DNA of 64,000 bases from Panulirus ornatus. Taxonomy: Eukaryota > Arthropoda > Malacostraca > Decapoda > Palinuridae. Shown here in pieces: positions 36,306-48,857 of the stretch (positions are counted from its first letter, which is position 1; the number at the start of each line of letters is the position of its first letter). The stretch lies in NCBI RefSeq assembly GCF_036320965.1, contig NC_092264.1, positions 21,457,565-21,521,564 of the forward strand. The letters are read 5' to 3'. The translations under genes were made by a program, and so were the position numbers. The notes under the pieces are model-generated. The model saw nothing but the letters and a program-made list of their open reading frames with translations. It did no database searches and was not told the origin of the DNA.

Positions 36306-39300
36306 AACAATTACTCGATATAAAGACTCTCCACCAAGTGCTTGGTATATAGACACTGCACCGAGTGCTTGGCATACAGACACTTCACCAAGTGCTTGGT
36401 ATACAGACAGTTCACCAAGTGCTTGGTATACAGACACTTCACCAAGTGCTTGGTATACAGACACTTCACCAAGTGCTTGGTATACAGACACATCACCAAG
36501 TGCTTGATACACAGACACTTCAGCAAGTGCTTGGTATACAAACACTTCAAGTGCTTGGTATACAGACACTTCACCAAGTGCTCAGTATACAGACAGTTCA
36601 CCAAGTGCTTGGTATACAGACACTTCACCAAGTGCTTGGTATACAGACACTTCATCAAGTGCTTGGTATATAGACACTTCACCAAGTGCTTGGTAAAAAC
36701 ACTTCACCAAGTATTGGTGTACACACACTTCAGCAAGTGCTTGGTATACAGACACTTCACCAAGCGCTTGGTATACAGACACTTCACCAAGTGCTTGGTA
36801 TACAGACACATCACAAAACGCTTGGTACACAGACACTTCATCAAGTGCTTGGTAGAAAACACTTCACCAAGTGCTTGGTATATAGACACTTCACCAAGCA
36901 CTTGGTATAGACACTTCACCAAGTGTTGTGTACAGACACTTCACCAAGTGCTTGGTGTACAAATACACACCATGTGCTTGGTATACAGACACTTCACCAA
37001 GTGCTTGGTAGAAAACACTTCACCAAATGCTTGGTATGTAGACACTTCACCAAGCACTTGGTATAGACACTTCATCAAGTGTTGGTGTACAGACACTTCA
37101 AGTGCTTGGTATTCAGACATTTCACTATGCACTTGGTATATAGACACTTCACCATGTGTTTGGTATACAGACACTTCATCAAGTGCTTGGTAAACAGACA
37201 CTTCATCAAGTGCTTGGTACACAGACACTTCATCAAGTGTTGGTGTTGAGACACTTCATCAAGTGCTTGGTATACAGACACTTCATCAAGTGCTTCGTAA
37301 ACAGACACTTCATCAAGTGCTTGGTATACAGACACTTCATCAAGTGCTTGGTATTCAAACATTTCACTATGCACTTGGTATATAGACACTTCACCACGTG
37401 TTTGGTATACAGACACTTCATCAAGTGCTTGGTATACAGACACTTCATCAAGTGCTTGGTATACAGACACTTCATCAAGTGCTTGGTGTACAAACACTTC
37501 ATCAAGTGCTTGGTATACAGACACTTCACCAAGTGCTTGGTAGAAAACACTTCACCAAATGCTTGGTATATAGACACTTCACCAAGCACTTGGTATAGAC
37601 ACTTCACCAAGTGCTGGTGTACAGACACTTCAAGTGCTTGGTATTCAGACATTTCACTATGCACTTGGTATATAGACACTTCAACATGTGTTTGGTATAC
37701 AGACACTTCATCAAGTGTTTGGTAAACAGACACTTCATCAAGTGCTTGGTATAGAGACACTTCAACAAGTGTTGGTATACAGACACTTCATCAAGTGCTT
37801 GGTATAGAGACACTTCAACAAGTGTTTGGTATACAAACACTTCATCAAGTGCTTGGTATACAGACACTTCACCATGTGTTTAGTATACAGACACATCATC
37901 AAGAGCTTGGTAAACACACTTCAGAAAAAGCTTGGTGTACAGACACTTCAACAAGTGTTTGGTATACAAACACTTAATCAAGTGCTTGGTATACAGAAAC
38001 TTCAAGTGTTTGGTATACAAACACGTCATCAAGTGCTTGGTATACAGATGCTTCAACAAGTGTTTGGTATACAAACACTTCATCAAGTGCTTGGTATAGA
38101 CAGTTCACTAAATGTTTGGTATAAAGTCACTTTACCAAGCGGTTGATATACAGACACATCACGAAGTGCTTGGTACACGGCACTTTAACCATGTGCTTGA
38201 TAAACAGACACCTCACCAAGTGTTTGGTATATAGACACTTCATCAAGTGCTTGATATACAGACACTATATCAAGGGCTTGGTATAGACACTTCATCAAGT
38301 GCTTGGTATACAGACACTTCATCAAGTGCTTGGTATACAGTCACTTCATCAAGTGCTTGGTACAGACACTTCATCAACTGCTTGGTATACAGGCACTTCA
38401 TCAAGTGCTTGGTATACAAACACTTCATCAAGTGCTTGGTATACAAACACTTCATCGAGTGCTTAGTATATAGACACTTCATCAAGTGCTTGGTATACAC
38501 ACTTCATCAAGAGCTTGGTATATAGACACTTCATCAAGTGCTTGGTATATAGACACTTCATCAAGTGCTTGGTATACAGACACTTCATCAAGTGCTTGGT
38601 ATACAGACACTTCATCAAGTGCTTGGTATAGACACTTCATCAAGTGTTTGCTATAAAAACACTTTATCAAGTGCTTGGTATACAGACACTTCATCAAGTG
38701 CTTGATATACAAACACTTCACCAAGTGCTTGGTATACACACTTCATCAAGTGCTTGGTATACAGACACTTCATCAAGTGCTTGCTATACAGACAATTTCA
38801 TCAAGTGCTTGATATACAGACACTTCACCAAATGCTTGGTATACAGACACTTCACTAGGTGTTTGGTATACAAGCATTTTACTATGTGCTTGGTATACAA
38901 ACACTTTAACCAAGTGCTTGATATACAGGCACTTCACCAAGAGTTTGGTATACAGACACTTCATCATATGCTTGATATACGAACACTTCACCAAGCACTT
39001 GGTATACAGACACTTCATCAAGTGCTTGGTATAGACACTTCACCAAGTGCTTGATATACAAACACTTCACGGAGTGCTTGATATACAATCACTTCATCAA
39101 ATGCTTGATATACAGACACTCCATCAAGTGCTTGGTATACAGACACTTCATCAAGTGCCCGATATACAGACACTTCATCAAGTGCGTGATATACAAACAC
39201 TTCATCAAGTGCTTTGTAGACAGACACTTCACCAAGTGCTTGATATACAAACGCCTCAAGTGTTTGGTATATAGACACTTCATCATATGCTTGATATACA

Positions 39301-39935
39301 AACACTTCACCAAGTGCTTGGTATAGAGACACTTCATCAAGTGTGCTTGGTATAAATGCTTCACCATGTGCTTGATACACAAACACTTCACCAAGTGCTT
39401 GGTATACAGACACTTCATCAAGTGCTTGATATACAGACACTTCATCAAGTGCTTGGTATACAGACACTTCATCAAGTGCTTGGTATATAGACACTTCACC
39501 AAGTGCTTGGTATACAGACACTTCACTAAGTGCTTGATATACAAACACTTCATCAAGTGCTTGGTATACAGACACTTCATCAAGTGCTTGGTATAGACAC
39601 TTCATCAAGTGCTTGGTATACAGACAATTCACCAAGTGCTTGATATACAAACACTTCATCAAGTGCTTGGTATACAGACACTTCATCAAATGCTTGGTAT
39701 ACAGACACTTCATCAAGTGCTTGGTATACAGACATTTCATCAGGTGCTTGATATACAAACACTTCACCAAGTGCTTGGTATACAGACACTTCATCAAATG
39801 CCTGGTGTACAAACACTTCACTAAGTGTTTGGCATACAGACATTTCAGTATGTGCTTGGTATATAGACATTTTAACCAAGTGCTTTGTACATAAACACTC
39901 TCTAACTTCTGCTTGGTATACAGATCTTCACCATT
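36306..39935. repeat. 27-bp palindrome-containing tandem array (about 134 units)
   Basis: Unit: ACTTCACCAAGTGCTTGGTA-TACAGAC, 27 bp. Each unit contains the near-palindrome ACCAAG-TG-CTTGGT (6-bp arms). The left third is mostly CACC and the middle and right parts mostly CATC, with ATCAAG weakening one arm. Blocks of several units recur, for example 37005-37200 resembles 37540-37735. Because 27 is divisible by three, all six frames have long open stretches with a 9-residue period (HQVLGIQTL or VYQALGEVS types); none is credible as a gene. Confidence 0.95.
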
Positions 39936-39980
39936 TTAACATCATGTGAAAAGTACAAAAATACCTTCATAATTTGGGAA

Positions 39981-39982
<2 letters not shown>

Positions 39983-40062
<80 letters not shown>
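39983..40062. repeat. (TA)n tract
   Basis: About 40 TA units directly before the T run of the minus-strand family A copy. Confidence 0.95.
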
Positions 40063-40070
<8 letters not shown>

Positions 40071-41146
40071 TGCTTTGTCGCTGTCTCCCGCGCTTGCGAG
40101 GTAGCGCAAGGAAACAGACGAAAGAAATGGCCCAACCCACCCCCATACACATGTATATACATACGTCCACACACGCAAATATACATACCTACACAGCTTT
40201 CCATGGTTTACCCCAGATGCTTCACATGCCTTGATTCAATCCACTGACAGCACGTCAACCCCGGTATACCACATCGCTCCAATTCACTCTATTCCTTGCC
40301 CTCCTTTCACCCTCCTGCATGTTCAGGCCCCGATCACACAAAATCTTTTTCACTCCATCTTTCCACCTCCAATTTGGTCTCCCTCTTCTCCTCGTTCCCT
40401 CCACCTCCGACACATGTATCCTCTTGGTCAATCTTTCCTCACTCATTCTCTCCATGTGCCCAAACCATTTCAAAACACCCTCTTCTGCTCTCTCAACCAT
40501 GCTCTTTTTATTTCCACACATCTCTCTTACCCTTACGTTACTTACTCGATCAAACCACCTCACACCACACATTGTCCTCAAACATCTCATTTCCAGCACA
40601 TCCATCCTCCTGCGCACAACTCTATCCATAGTCCACGCCTCGCAACCATACAACATTGTTGGAACTACTATTCCTTCAAACATGCCCATTTTTGCTTTCC
40701 GAGATAATGTTCTCGACTTCCACACATTCTTCAAGGCTCCCAGAATTTTCGCCCCCTCCCCCACCCTATGATCCACTTCCGCTTCCATGTTTCCATCCGC
40801 TGCCAGATCCACTCCCAGATATCTAAAACACTTCACTTCCTCCAGTTTTTCTCCATTCAAACTCACCTCCCAATTGACTTGACCCTCAACCCTACTGGAC
40901 CTAATAACCTTGCTCTTATTCACATTTACTCTTAACTTTCTTCTTTCACACACTTTACCAAACTCAGTCACCAGCTTCTGCAGTTTCTCACATGAATCAG
41001 CCACCAGCGCTGTATCATCAGCGAACAACAACTGACTCACTTCCCAAGCTCTCTCATCCCCAACAGACTTCATCCTTGCCCCTCTTTCCAAAACTCTTGC
41101 ATTCACCTCCCTAACAACCCCATCCATAAACAAATTAAACAACCAT
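40063..41146 (-). pseudogene. Family A LINE, 3' third, minus strand, open frame
   Basis: T run, 3' tail, mid-class 3'UTR and an uninterrupted coding frame from 41146 down to 40255 (about 297 codons). The frame covers the end of the reverse transcriptase: LFNLFMDGVVREVNARV, LLFADDTALVADS (motif C), NVNKSKVI, KCFRYLGVDLAAD, and the whole C-terminal domain ending VVYRG-stop. 5' truncation falls within the MSPWLFNL block at the ATGG before TTGTTTAATTTG, next to a short TTGTTTAATAT duplication and a (TA)n tract. The endonuclease and most of the palm are missing, so it is non-functional despite being open. Confidence 0.88.
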
Positions 41147-41152
41147 ATATTA

Positions 41153-41160
<8 letters not shown>

Positions 41161-41219
<59 letters not shown>
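41161..41219. repeat. (TA)n tract
   Basis: About 29 TA units at the 5' (right) end of the minus-strand family A copy. Confidence 0.95.
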
Positions 41220-41224
<5 letters not shown>

Positions 41225-42160
41225 TGACCAATATTCACAGTTGAAATTAAGAAAAGAACTAAGCCTGGCTATGTTTTAAAAGCCTAAATGCTTCCCAGAG
41301 CAATTCTTTCAGGTTACATCATTGACAACCTTCATGTTACAAGAAGTAACATAAATATCATTCTTAAATACACTTAAGTATATGAATGTATTTTTGAAAA
41401 CAGTATTGAAAATTTCATTACTCTTTCTATAATAAATTCATCTAAAATGCCGTATTATTGATTATGCAATTAAATCATTTCTACACGCTCCCAAAGCTTT
41501 CTTTTCATATATGCTCACTTTTTCCGCCCCCAAGAGTCCCTTCTGTGGGTGTTTGTAATGGTGGAGGATTGGGTTGTGTCCAGAGCACAGATAGAAAAGA
41601 GCAACTTGTACGTATAATTACAGAGGACATCTGTTATACCTACACAAAGTCTAACCATGTGTCTACTGGATTTGGATATTATAAACTGCTATAGATCTAA
41701 CTTGTACAATTATATTCACCTGTGAAAATTCTTTAACATTAGTAATGAGTATGAGCAAACTTTAAATCACTGTTGGTCCTTAGCAAAATTCTTGACAGGG
41801 TAATGATCCTCATACTCCAGGACGTGGGTTTCCATATACTCACACTGATCTCTGTAATAACAGAAGAAAATTACACAAAATATTGACAAGCTAATGCAGC
41901 ATCTGTTAATGTAAAAGCACTTCTTGGATTTGAACTACAAAGTACCAAGTCACATTTACTCAATATCTACTCATGTCACAGCACTTTCTAAACTTTCATT
42001 ATACAAAATAACAACAAAATTACAGTATCTTTTGATGCGATGGCACTTCATACATCCTTATCGACTTACTTCCTGTCCCAGGAGTCCCTTCTATCCTTAT
42101 AAGGCTCCTGTAATGCTTGAAAAGCTGACCATGTCCACCAGTTGGGAAAACAGGTCATAA
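41220..42160. other. No recognisable feature
   Basis: AT-rich unique sequence with short frames of 78 codons at most (41458-41694, 41924-42160) and no recognised domain. Confidence 0.45.
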
Positions 42161-42179
42161 AGTGTGATTTTGTGTGTGT

Positions 42180-42640
42180 GCTATGTGAAGAAAATGCAGG
42201 GGAACTGAGTAGTAAGTGCTCGGCGTCTTCTTTATGGTAGAAGCACTGTGGGCATGGAGAGTCTTGGAATATGATGAAATGGTGCTTGTAGTCTTGTGAT
42301 GGGTAATGTTAAAAGCATAGATGGGAGAGTGTGACTTGTTTCTCTGGGGAGTGTGGCTTATGTGGTGTATGTCTGGTGGGCTGGAGTTTAAGAATGAGTT
42401 GGAAAGTCAAATGTTTAGAACTTCTCTGGTTACTTCATTGCATATTTGTTTTGTCAGTGTTCTATTTGCTGAGGGTGGGGATCCATAAGTAAACATTACT
42501 AAGGTGTAAGGCAGAGATAAGCTTTCTATTTCTACGTGAAGGTAATGGTTTGTTATGGAGTGGTTTGGGTAGGAGGGATCTATTGCTACTGCAAAAAAAC
42601 TAAGTACCAAGCAAGTTGATGTGGGAATGTATTGTGAGCA
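42180..42640 (-). pseudogene. C-terminal fragment of a third LINE lineage, minus strand
   Basis: On the minus strand around 42265-42205 a frame reads SPCPQCFYHKEDAEHLLLSS. This fits the CPxC...EDxEHLLL zinc-knuckle-like C-terminal motif that follows the reverse transcriptase in several LINE clades. Upstream on the same strand are PYTLVMFTYGSPPSANRTLTKQI and LPRETSHTL-like stretches in shifting frames, in keeping with the linker before that motif. It is frameshifted and short. It lies head-to-head with the plus-strand reverse transcriptase at 42690, probably the same lineage. Confidence 0.6.
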
Positions 42641-42689
42641 TCCTTCTTTAATTGTGAAAATGTCAAGTGACTGTGGTTTTAAGCACCCA

Positions 42690-43850
42690 TTGATTGTTTT
42701 AAGTATTCAAACTCTGTGGAAAAAATTATCTATAAAATGATGAAACAAAACAACCCACTGTCAGCCACACAGCATGGCTTCAGAGCATAACACTCTATCA
42801 CGAAGCTAAACATGGTGATACTTAACACTGACCTCAACAACCAACCACAAACTCCCTCCTGTAGAGTATAAGTGGCAACAGACAATAACAAAGCATTTGA
42901 AACTGTCCCTCAACACCCTCCTGTAGAGTATAAGTGGCAACAGACATTAACAAAGCATTTGAAACTGTCCCTCAACACCCTCCTGTAGGTATAAGTGGCA
43001 ACAGACATTAACAAAGCATTTGAAACCAACACCCTCCTGTAGAGTATAAGTGGCAACAGACATTAACAAAGCATTTGAAACTGTCCCTCAACACCCTCCT
43101 GTAGAGTATAAGTGGCAACAGACATTAACAAAGCATTTGAAACTGTCCCTCAACACCCTCCTGTAGAGTATAAGTGGCAACAGACATTAACAAAGCATTT
43201 GAAACTGTCCCTCAACACCCTCTTGTTGAGTATAAGTGGCAACAGACATTAACAAAGCATTTGAAACTGTTCCTCAACACATCCTCAAACAAAAAGTACT
43301 TGACATCAACCTCAACAACAATGACAAAAAAGGAAATGGTCAATTTCATAGCCAGCTGACATGTCAAAGCCACTCACAATGGCTTTTCCTCTAAAACACT
43401 TAAACTCAACAATGGAGCAATGGAGTTTCCAACTCTCTTTAATCTCATCTGATGTGACTGCCTACAGCCACAGGAAAGCTTCATTGTGAAGTTCCTCTTG
43501 TATGTAGATGACCTCACAATCACATTTTAACACCATGAACCACAGATGTAACACCATACATGTGGTAATGCAATGCCACATCTCCACAGGAGTCTCCAAT
43601 TATTCTTTTAACCGGTAACACCAACACCCTGCATGGACACTCTCTCCTAATGAGCAAAAACTAACCATTCTAGGTATCACATACGACAAACACAACATAC
43701 ACTCCCCACACAAATAATGTGCATTGCAATGACAACTAAAGAATGGTTGTGAGCAAATTCAGACTCTGTTCACCTGTTCCAGGTGCTACCTCACAAATGT
43801 GAGGAATGGCAACCAAGGAGGAATCACTAGGCAATCATTAGGTTTAGAAT
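42690..43850 (+). pseudogene. Reverse transcriptase fragment of the third LINE lineage, with internal minisatellite
   Basis: Plus-strand blocks: KMMKQNNPLSATQHGFRA (finger region, near 42740-42790), VATDNNKAFETVPQHP (palm motif A, usually DINKAFDTVP), a degraded motif B region near 43420, and LLYVDDLTITF (motif C, near 43495-43530). Stops and frameshifts are frequent. The motif A segment is expanded into seven tandem 62-bp units (42856-43290). No recognisable endonuclease lies upstream. Confidence 0.8.
42856..43290. repeat. 62-bp minisatellite inside a reverse transcriptase motif A
   Basis: Seven units starting CTCCTGTAGAGTATAAGTGG, with starts at 42856, 42918 and 42980 and onward. Each re-encodes the motif A stretch (TDINKAFETVPQ). 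62 is not a multiple of three, so each unit shifts the frame. One unit (near 43026) has lost about 11 bp. Confidence 0.93.
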
Positions 43851-43852
43851 GA

Positions 43853-44120
43853 CAAGTTAATTGGGAGGAGAGTTTGAATGGAGAAAAACTGGAGGAAGTG
43901 AAGTGTTTTAGATATCTGGGAGAGACCTTAGCAGTGGACAGAACCATGGAAGCAGAAATAAGTCACAGGGTGGGGTACGGGGTGAAGGTTCTGGGAGCGT
44001 TGAAGAATGTGTGGAAGGCGAGAATGTTTATCTTGGAGAGCGAAAATGGGTATGATTGAAGGAATAGTGGTTCCAACAATGTTATATGGTTGTGACGCAT
44101 AGGCTATATATAAGGTTGTG
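43853..44120 (+). pseudogene. Family A LINE fragment, old
   Basis: Starts at the QVNWEVSLNGEKLEEVKCFRYLG region and runs to the YGCEAWA region (open part 43874-44059). It is diverged from all other copies (YLGETLAVDRTMEAEISHR) and frameshifted near 44030. It breaks at 44120 and is joined head-to-head to a minus-strand copy at the G-rich tract of the element. Confidence 0.8.
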
Positions 44121-45118
44121 CACCCTCTCCCTCCCTGTGACTCACTTCTGCTTCCATGGATCCATCTGCTCCTAAGTCCACTCCCAGATATCTAAAACAC
44201 TTCACTTCCTCTAGTTTTTCTCTATTCAAACTTACCTCCCAATTAACTTGTCCCTCTAACCCTACTAAACCTAATAACCTTGCTCTTATTCACATTTACT
44301 CTCAACTTTCTCCGTTCTCACACTTTACCAAACTCAGTCACCAACCTCTGCAGTTTCTCACCCGAATTAGCCATCAGCAAACAATAACTGACTCACTTCC
44401 CAAGCCCTCTCATTCCCAACAGACTGCATACTTGCCCCTCTCTCCAAAACTCTTGCATTCACCTCCCTAAGCACCCCATCCATAAACAAATTAAACAACC
44501 ATGGAGACGTCATGCACCCTTGCCTCAAACCGATATTGTCTGGGAACCAATCACTTTCCTCTCTTCCAACTCACACAAATGCCTTATATCCTTCCTTCTA
44601 GCAACTTACCTCCCACGCCATGTACTCTTAAAACTTTCTACAAAGCATCTCTATCAACCCAATCATATGCCTTCTCCAGATCCATAAATGCTAAATACAA
44701 ATCCATTTGTTTTTCTAAGTATTTCTCACATACATTCTTCAGAGCAAACACCTGATCCATACATCCTCTACCACTTCTGAAACCACACTGCTCTTCCTCG
44801 ATCTGATGCTCTGTACATGCCTTTACCCTCTCAATCAATACCCTCTCATATAATTCCCAGGAATACTCAATAAACTTATGCCTCTGTAATTTGAACACTC
44901 ACCTTTATCCTCTTTGCCTTTGTGCAATGGCACTATGCGTGCATTCCACCAATCCTCAGGCACTACACCATGATCCATACATACACTGAATATTCTTACC
45001 AGTCAACAACAGAGTCACCACCTTTTTTAATGAATTCCACTGCATTACCATCCAAACATGCCGCCTTACCGGCTTTCATCTCCTGCAAAGCTTTCACAAC
45101 CTCTTCTCCGTTTATCAT
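44121..45118 (-). pseudogene. Family A LINE fragment, minus strand, old
   Basis: Covers, from right to left, the AGKAACLDGNAVEF region of the reverse transcriptase through palm motif A (LAFMDLEKAYDWVDRDAL) to KCFRYLGVDLGADGSMEAEV. It stops at the G-rich GAGGGAGAGGGT tract at 44121. The FADD motif region is shortened by a deletion (near 44370) and frames are broken in several places. Divergence resembles that of the adjoining plus fragment, so both may derive from one rearranged insertion. Confidence 0.8.
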
Positions 45119-46450
45119 ACTCATTTATCTATATTTGTTATACTTTGTCGCTGTCTCCCGCATTAGCGAGGTAGCGCAAGGAAACAGATGAAAGAATGGC
45201 CCAACCCACCCACATACACATGTATTTACATACACGTCCACACACACAAATATACATACCTATACATTTCAACGTATACATATATATATACACACACAGA
45301 CATATACATATATACACATGTACATAATTCATACTGTCTGCCTTTATTCATTCCCATTGCCACCCTGCCACACATGAAATAACAACCCCTTCCCCCTGCA
45401 TGTGCGCGAGGTAACACTAGGAAAAGACAACAAAGGCCACTTTCGTTCACACTCAATCTCTAGCTGTCATGTAATAATGCACCGAAACCACAGCTCCCTT
45501 TCCACATCCAGGCCCCACACACTTTCCATGGTTTACCCCAGATGCTTCACATGCCCTGGTTCAATCCACTGACAGCACGTTGACCCCAGTATACCACATT
45601 GTTCCAATTCACTCTATTCATTGCATGCCTTTCACCCTCCTGTATGTTCAGGCCCCGATCACTCAAAATCTTTTTCACTCCATCTTTCCACTCCAATTTG
45701 GTCTCCCACTTCTCGTTCCCTCTACCTCTGACACATATATCCTCTTGGTCAATCTTTCCTCACTCATTCTCACCATGTGACCAAACCATTTCAAAACACC
45801 CTCTTCTGCTCTCTCAACCACACTCTTTTTATCACCACACATCTCTCTTACCCTTTCATTACTTACTCAATCAAGCCACCTCACACCACATATTGTTCTC
45901 AAACATCTCATTTCAAGCACATCCACCCTCCTCTGCACAACTCTATCCATAGCCCACACCTCGCAACCTTATAACATTGTTGGAACCACGATTCCTTCAA
46001 ACACACCCATTTTTGCTTTCCGAGATAATATTCTCAACTTCCACACATTCTTTAACGCTCCCAGAACTTTCGCCCCTCCCCCACCTATGATTCATTTCTG
46101 CTTCCAAGGTTCCATCCGCTGCCAAATCCACTCCCAGATATCTAAAACACTTCACTTCCTCCAGTTTTTCTCCATTCAAACTTACCTCCCAATTGACTTG
46201 TCCCTCAACCCTACTGTACCTAATAACCTTGTTCTTATTCACATTTACTCTCAGCTTTCTTCTTTCACACACTTTACCAAACTCAGTCACCAGCTTCTGC
46301 AGTTTCTCACATGAATCAGCCACCAGTGCTGTATCATCAGCAAACAACAACTGACTCACTTCCCAAGCTCTCTCATCCACAACAGACGTCATACTTGCCC
46401 CCTTTTCCAAAACTCTTGCATTCACCTCCCTAACAACCCCATCCATAAAC

Positions 46451-46802
46451 AAATTAAACAACCATGGAGACATCACACACCCCTGCTGCAAACCAACATT
46501 CACTGAGAACCAATCACTTTCCTCTCTTCCTACTTGTACACATGCCTTACATCCTAAATAAAAACTTTTCACTGCTTCTAACAACTTGCCCCTCACACCA
46601 TATATTCTTAATACCTTAATACCTTCCACAAATTAAACAACCATGGAGACATCACACACCCCTGCTGCAAACCAACGTTCACTGAGAACCAATCACTTTC
46701 CTCTCTTCCTACTTGTACACATGCCTTACATCCTAAATAAAAACTTTTCACTGCTTCTAACAACTTGCCTCCCACACCATATATTCTTAATACCTTCCAC
46801 AG
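46451..46802. repeat. 179-bp tandem duplication inside the LINE
   Basis: The segment beginning AAATTAAACAACCATGGAGA at 46451 starts again at 46630. The copies differ at only a few positions (AACATTCACTG versus AACGTTCACTG). It duplicates the codons from GVGGKLLEAVKSFY to MSPWLFNL. Confidence 0.92.
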
Positions 46803-48737
46803 AGCATCTCTGTCAACTCTATCATATGCCTTCTCCAGATCCATAAATGCTACATACAAATCCATATGCTTTTCTACGTATTTCTCACATACATTTTTCA
46901 AAGCAAACACCTGATACACACATCCTCTACCACTTCTGAAACCACACTGCTCTTCCCCAATCTGATGCTCTGTACATGCGTTCACCCTCTCAATCAATAC
47001 CCTCCCATACAATTTACCAGGAATACTCAACAAACTTATACCTCTGTAATTTTAGCACTCACTTTTATCCCCTTTGCTTTTGTACAATGGCACTATGCAA
47101 GCATTCCGCCAATCCTCAGGCACCTCACCATGAGTCATACATACATTAAATAACCTTACCAACCAGTCAACAATACAGACACCCCCTTTTTTAATAAATT
47201 CCACTGCAGTACCATCCAAACCTGCTGCCTTGCCGGCTTTCATCTTCCGCAAAGCTTTTACTACCTCTTCCCTGTTTACCAAGTCATTTCCCTAACCCTC
47301 TCACTCTGCATGCCACCACGACCAAAGCACCTTATATCTGCCAGTCTATCATCAAACACATTCAACAAACTTCAAAATACTCACTCCATCTCCTCACATC
47401 ACCACTACTCATTATCACCTCCCCATTAGCCCCCTTCACTGAAGTTCCCATTGATTCCCTTGTCTTACGCACTTTATTTACCTCCTTCCAAAACATCTTT
47501 TTATTCTCCCTAAAATCTAATGATACTCTCTCACCCCAACTCTCATTTGCCCTCTTTTTCACCTCTTGCACCTTTCTCTTGACCTCCTGCCTCTTTCTTT
47601 TATACATCTCCCAGTCATTTGCATTATTTCCCTGCAAAAATCGTCCAAATGCCTCTCTCTTCTCTTTCAATAATAATCTTACTTCTCCATCCCACCACAC
47701 TACCCATTCTAATCTGACCACCTCCCACGCTTCTCATGCCACAAGCATCTTTTGCGCAAGCCATCACTGCTTCCCTAAATACATCCCATTCCTCCCCCAC
47801 TCCCCTTATGCCCTTTGTTCTCACCTTTTTCCATTCTATACTCAGTCTCTCCTGGTATTTCCTCACACAAGTCTCCTTCCCAAGCTCACTTACTCTCACC
47901 ACTCTTTTCACCCCAACATTCTCTCTTCTTTTCTAAAAACCTCTAAAAATCTTCACCTTCACCTCCACAAGATAATGATCAGACATCCCTTCAGTTGCAC
48001 CTCTCAGCACATTAACATCCAAAAGTCTCTCTTTCGTGCACCTATCAATTAACACATAATCCAATAATGCTCTCTGGCCATCTCTCCTACTTACATATGT
48101 ATACTTATGTACATCTCTCTTTTTAAACCAGGTATTCCCAATCACCAGTCCTTTTTCAGCACATAAACCTATACGCTCTTCACCATTTCCATTTACAACA
48201 CTGAACACCCCATGTACACCAATTATTCCCTCAACTGCCACATTACTCACCTTTGCATTCAAATCACCCATCACTATAACCTGGTCTCATACATCAAAAC
48301 TACTAGCATGCTCACTTAGCTGCTCCCAAAACACTTGCCTCTCATGATCTTTCTTCTCATGCCCCGGTGCATATGCACCAATAATCACCCATCTCTCTCC
48401 ATCGACTTTCAGTTTTACCCATATCAATCTAGAGGTTACTTTCTTACACTCTATCACATACTCCCAACACATCTGTTTCAGGAGTACTGCTACCCCTTCC
48501 CTTACTCTTGTCCTCTCACTAACCCCTGACTTTACTCCCAAGACATTCCCAAACCAATGTTCCCCTTTACCCTTGAGCTTGGTTTTACTCAGAGCCAAAA
48601 CATCCAGGTTCCTTTCCTCAAACATACTACCTATCTCTCCTTTTTTCTCATCATGATTACAACCACACACATTTAGACACGCCGATCTGAGCCTTCGAGG
48701 TGGATGAGCACTCCTTCCGTGACTCCTTCTGTTTCCC

Positions 48738-48857
48738 CTTTTAGAAAGTTAAAATACAAGAAAGGGAGGGTTTCCAGCCCCCTGCTCCCGTCCCCTTTAG
48801 TCGCCTTCTACGACACATGAAGAATGCGTGGGAAGTATTCTTTCTTCCCTATCCCGT

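Noticed and set aside
36273..39894. Many overlapping frames in the 27-bp array
   Set aside because: The period is divisible by three and the unit is nearly palindromic, so all frames look alike and stay open.
7717..39935. CRISPR-like direct repeats
   Set aside because: The arrays are head-to-tail units without unique spacers, in a eukaryotic setting with no cas genes.
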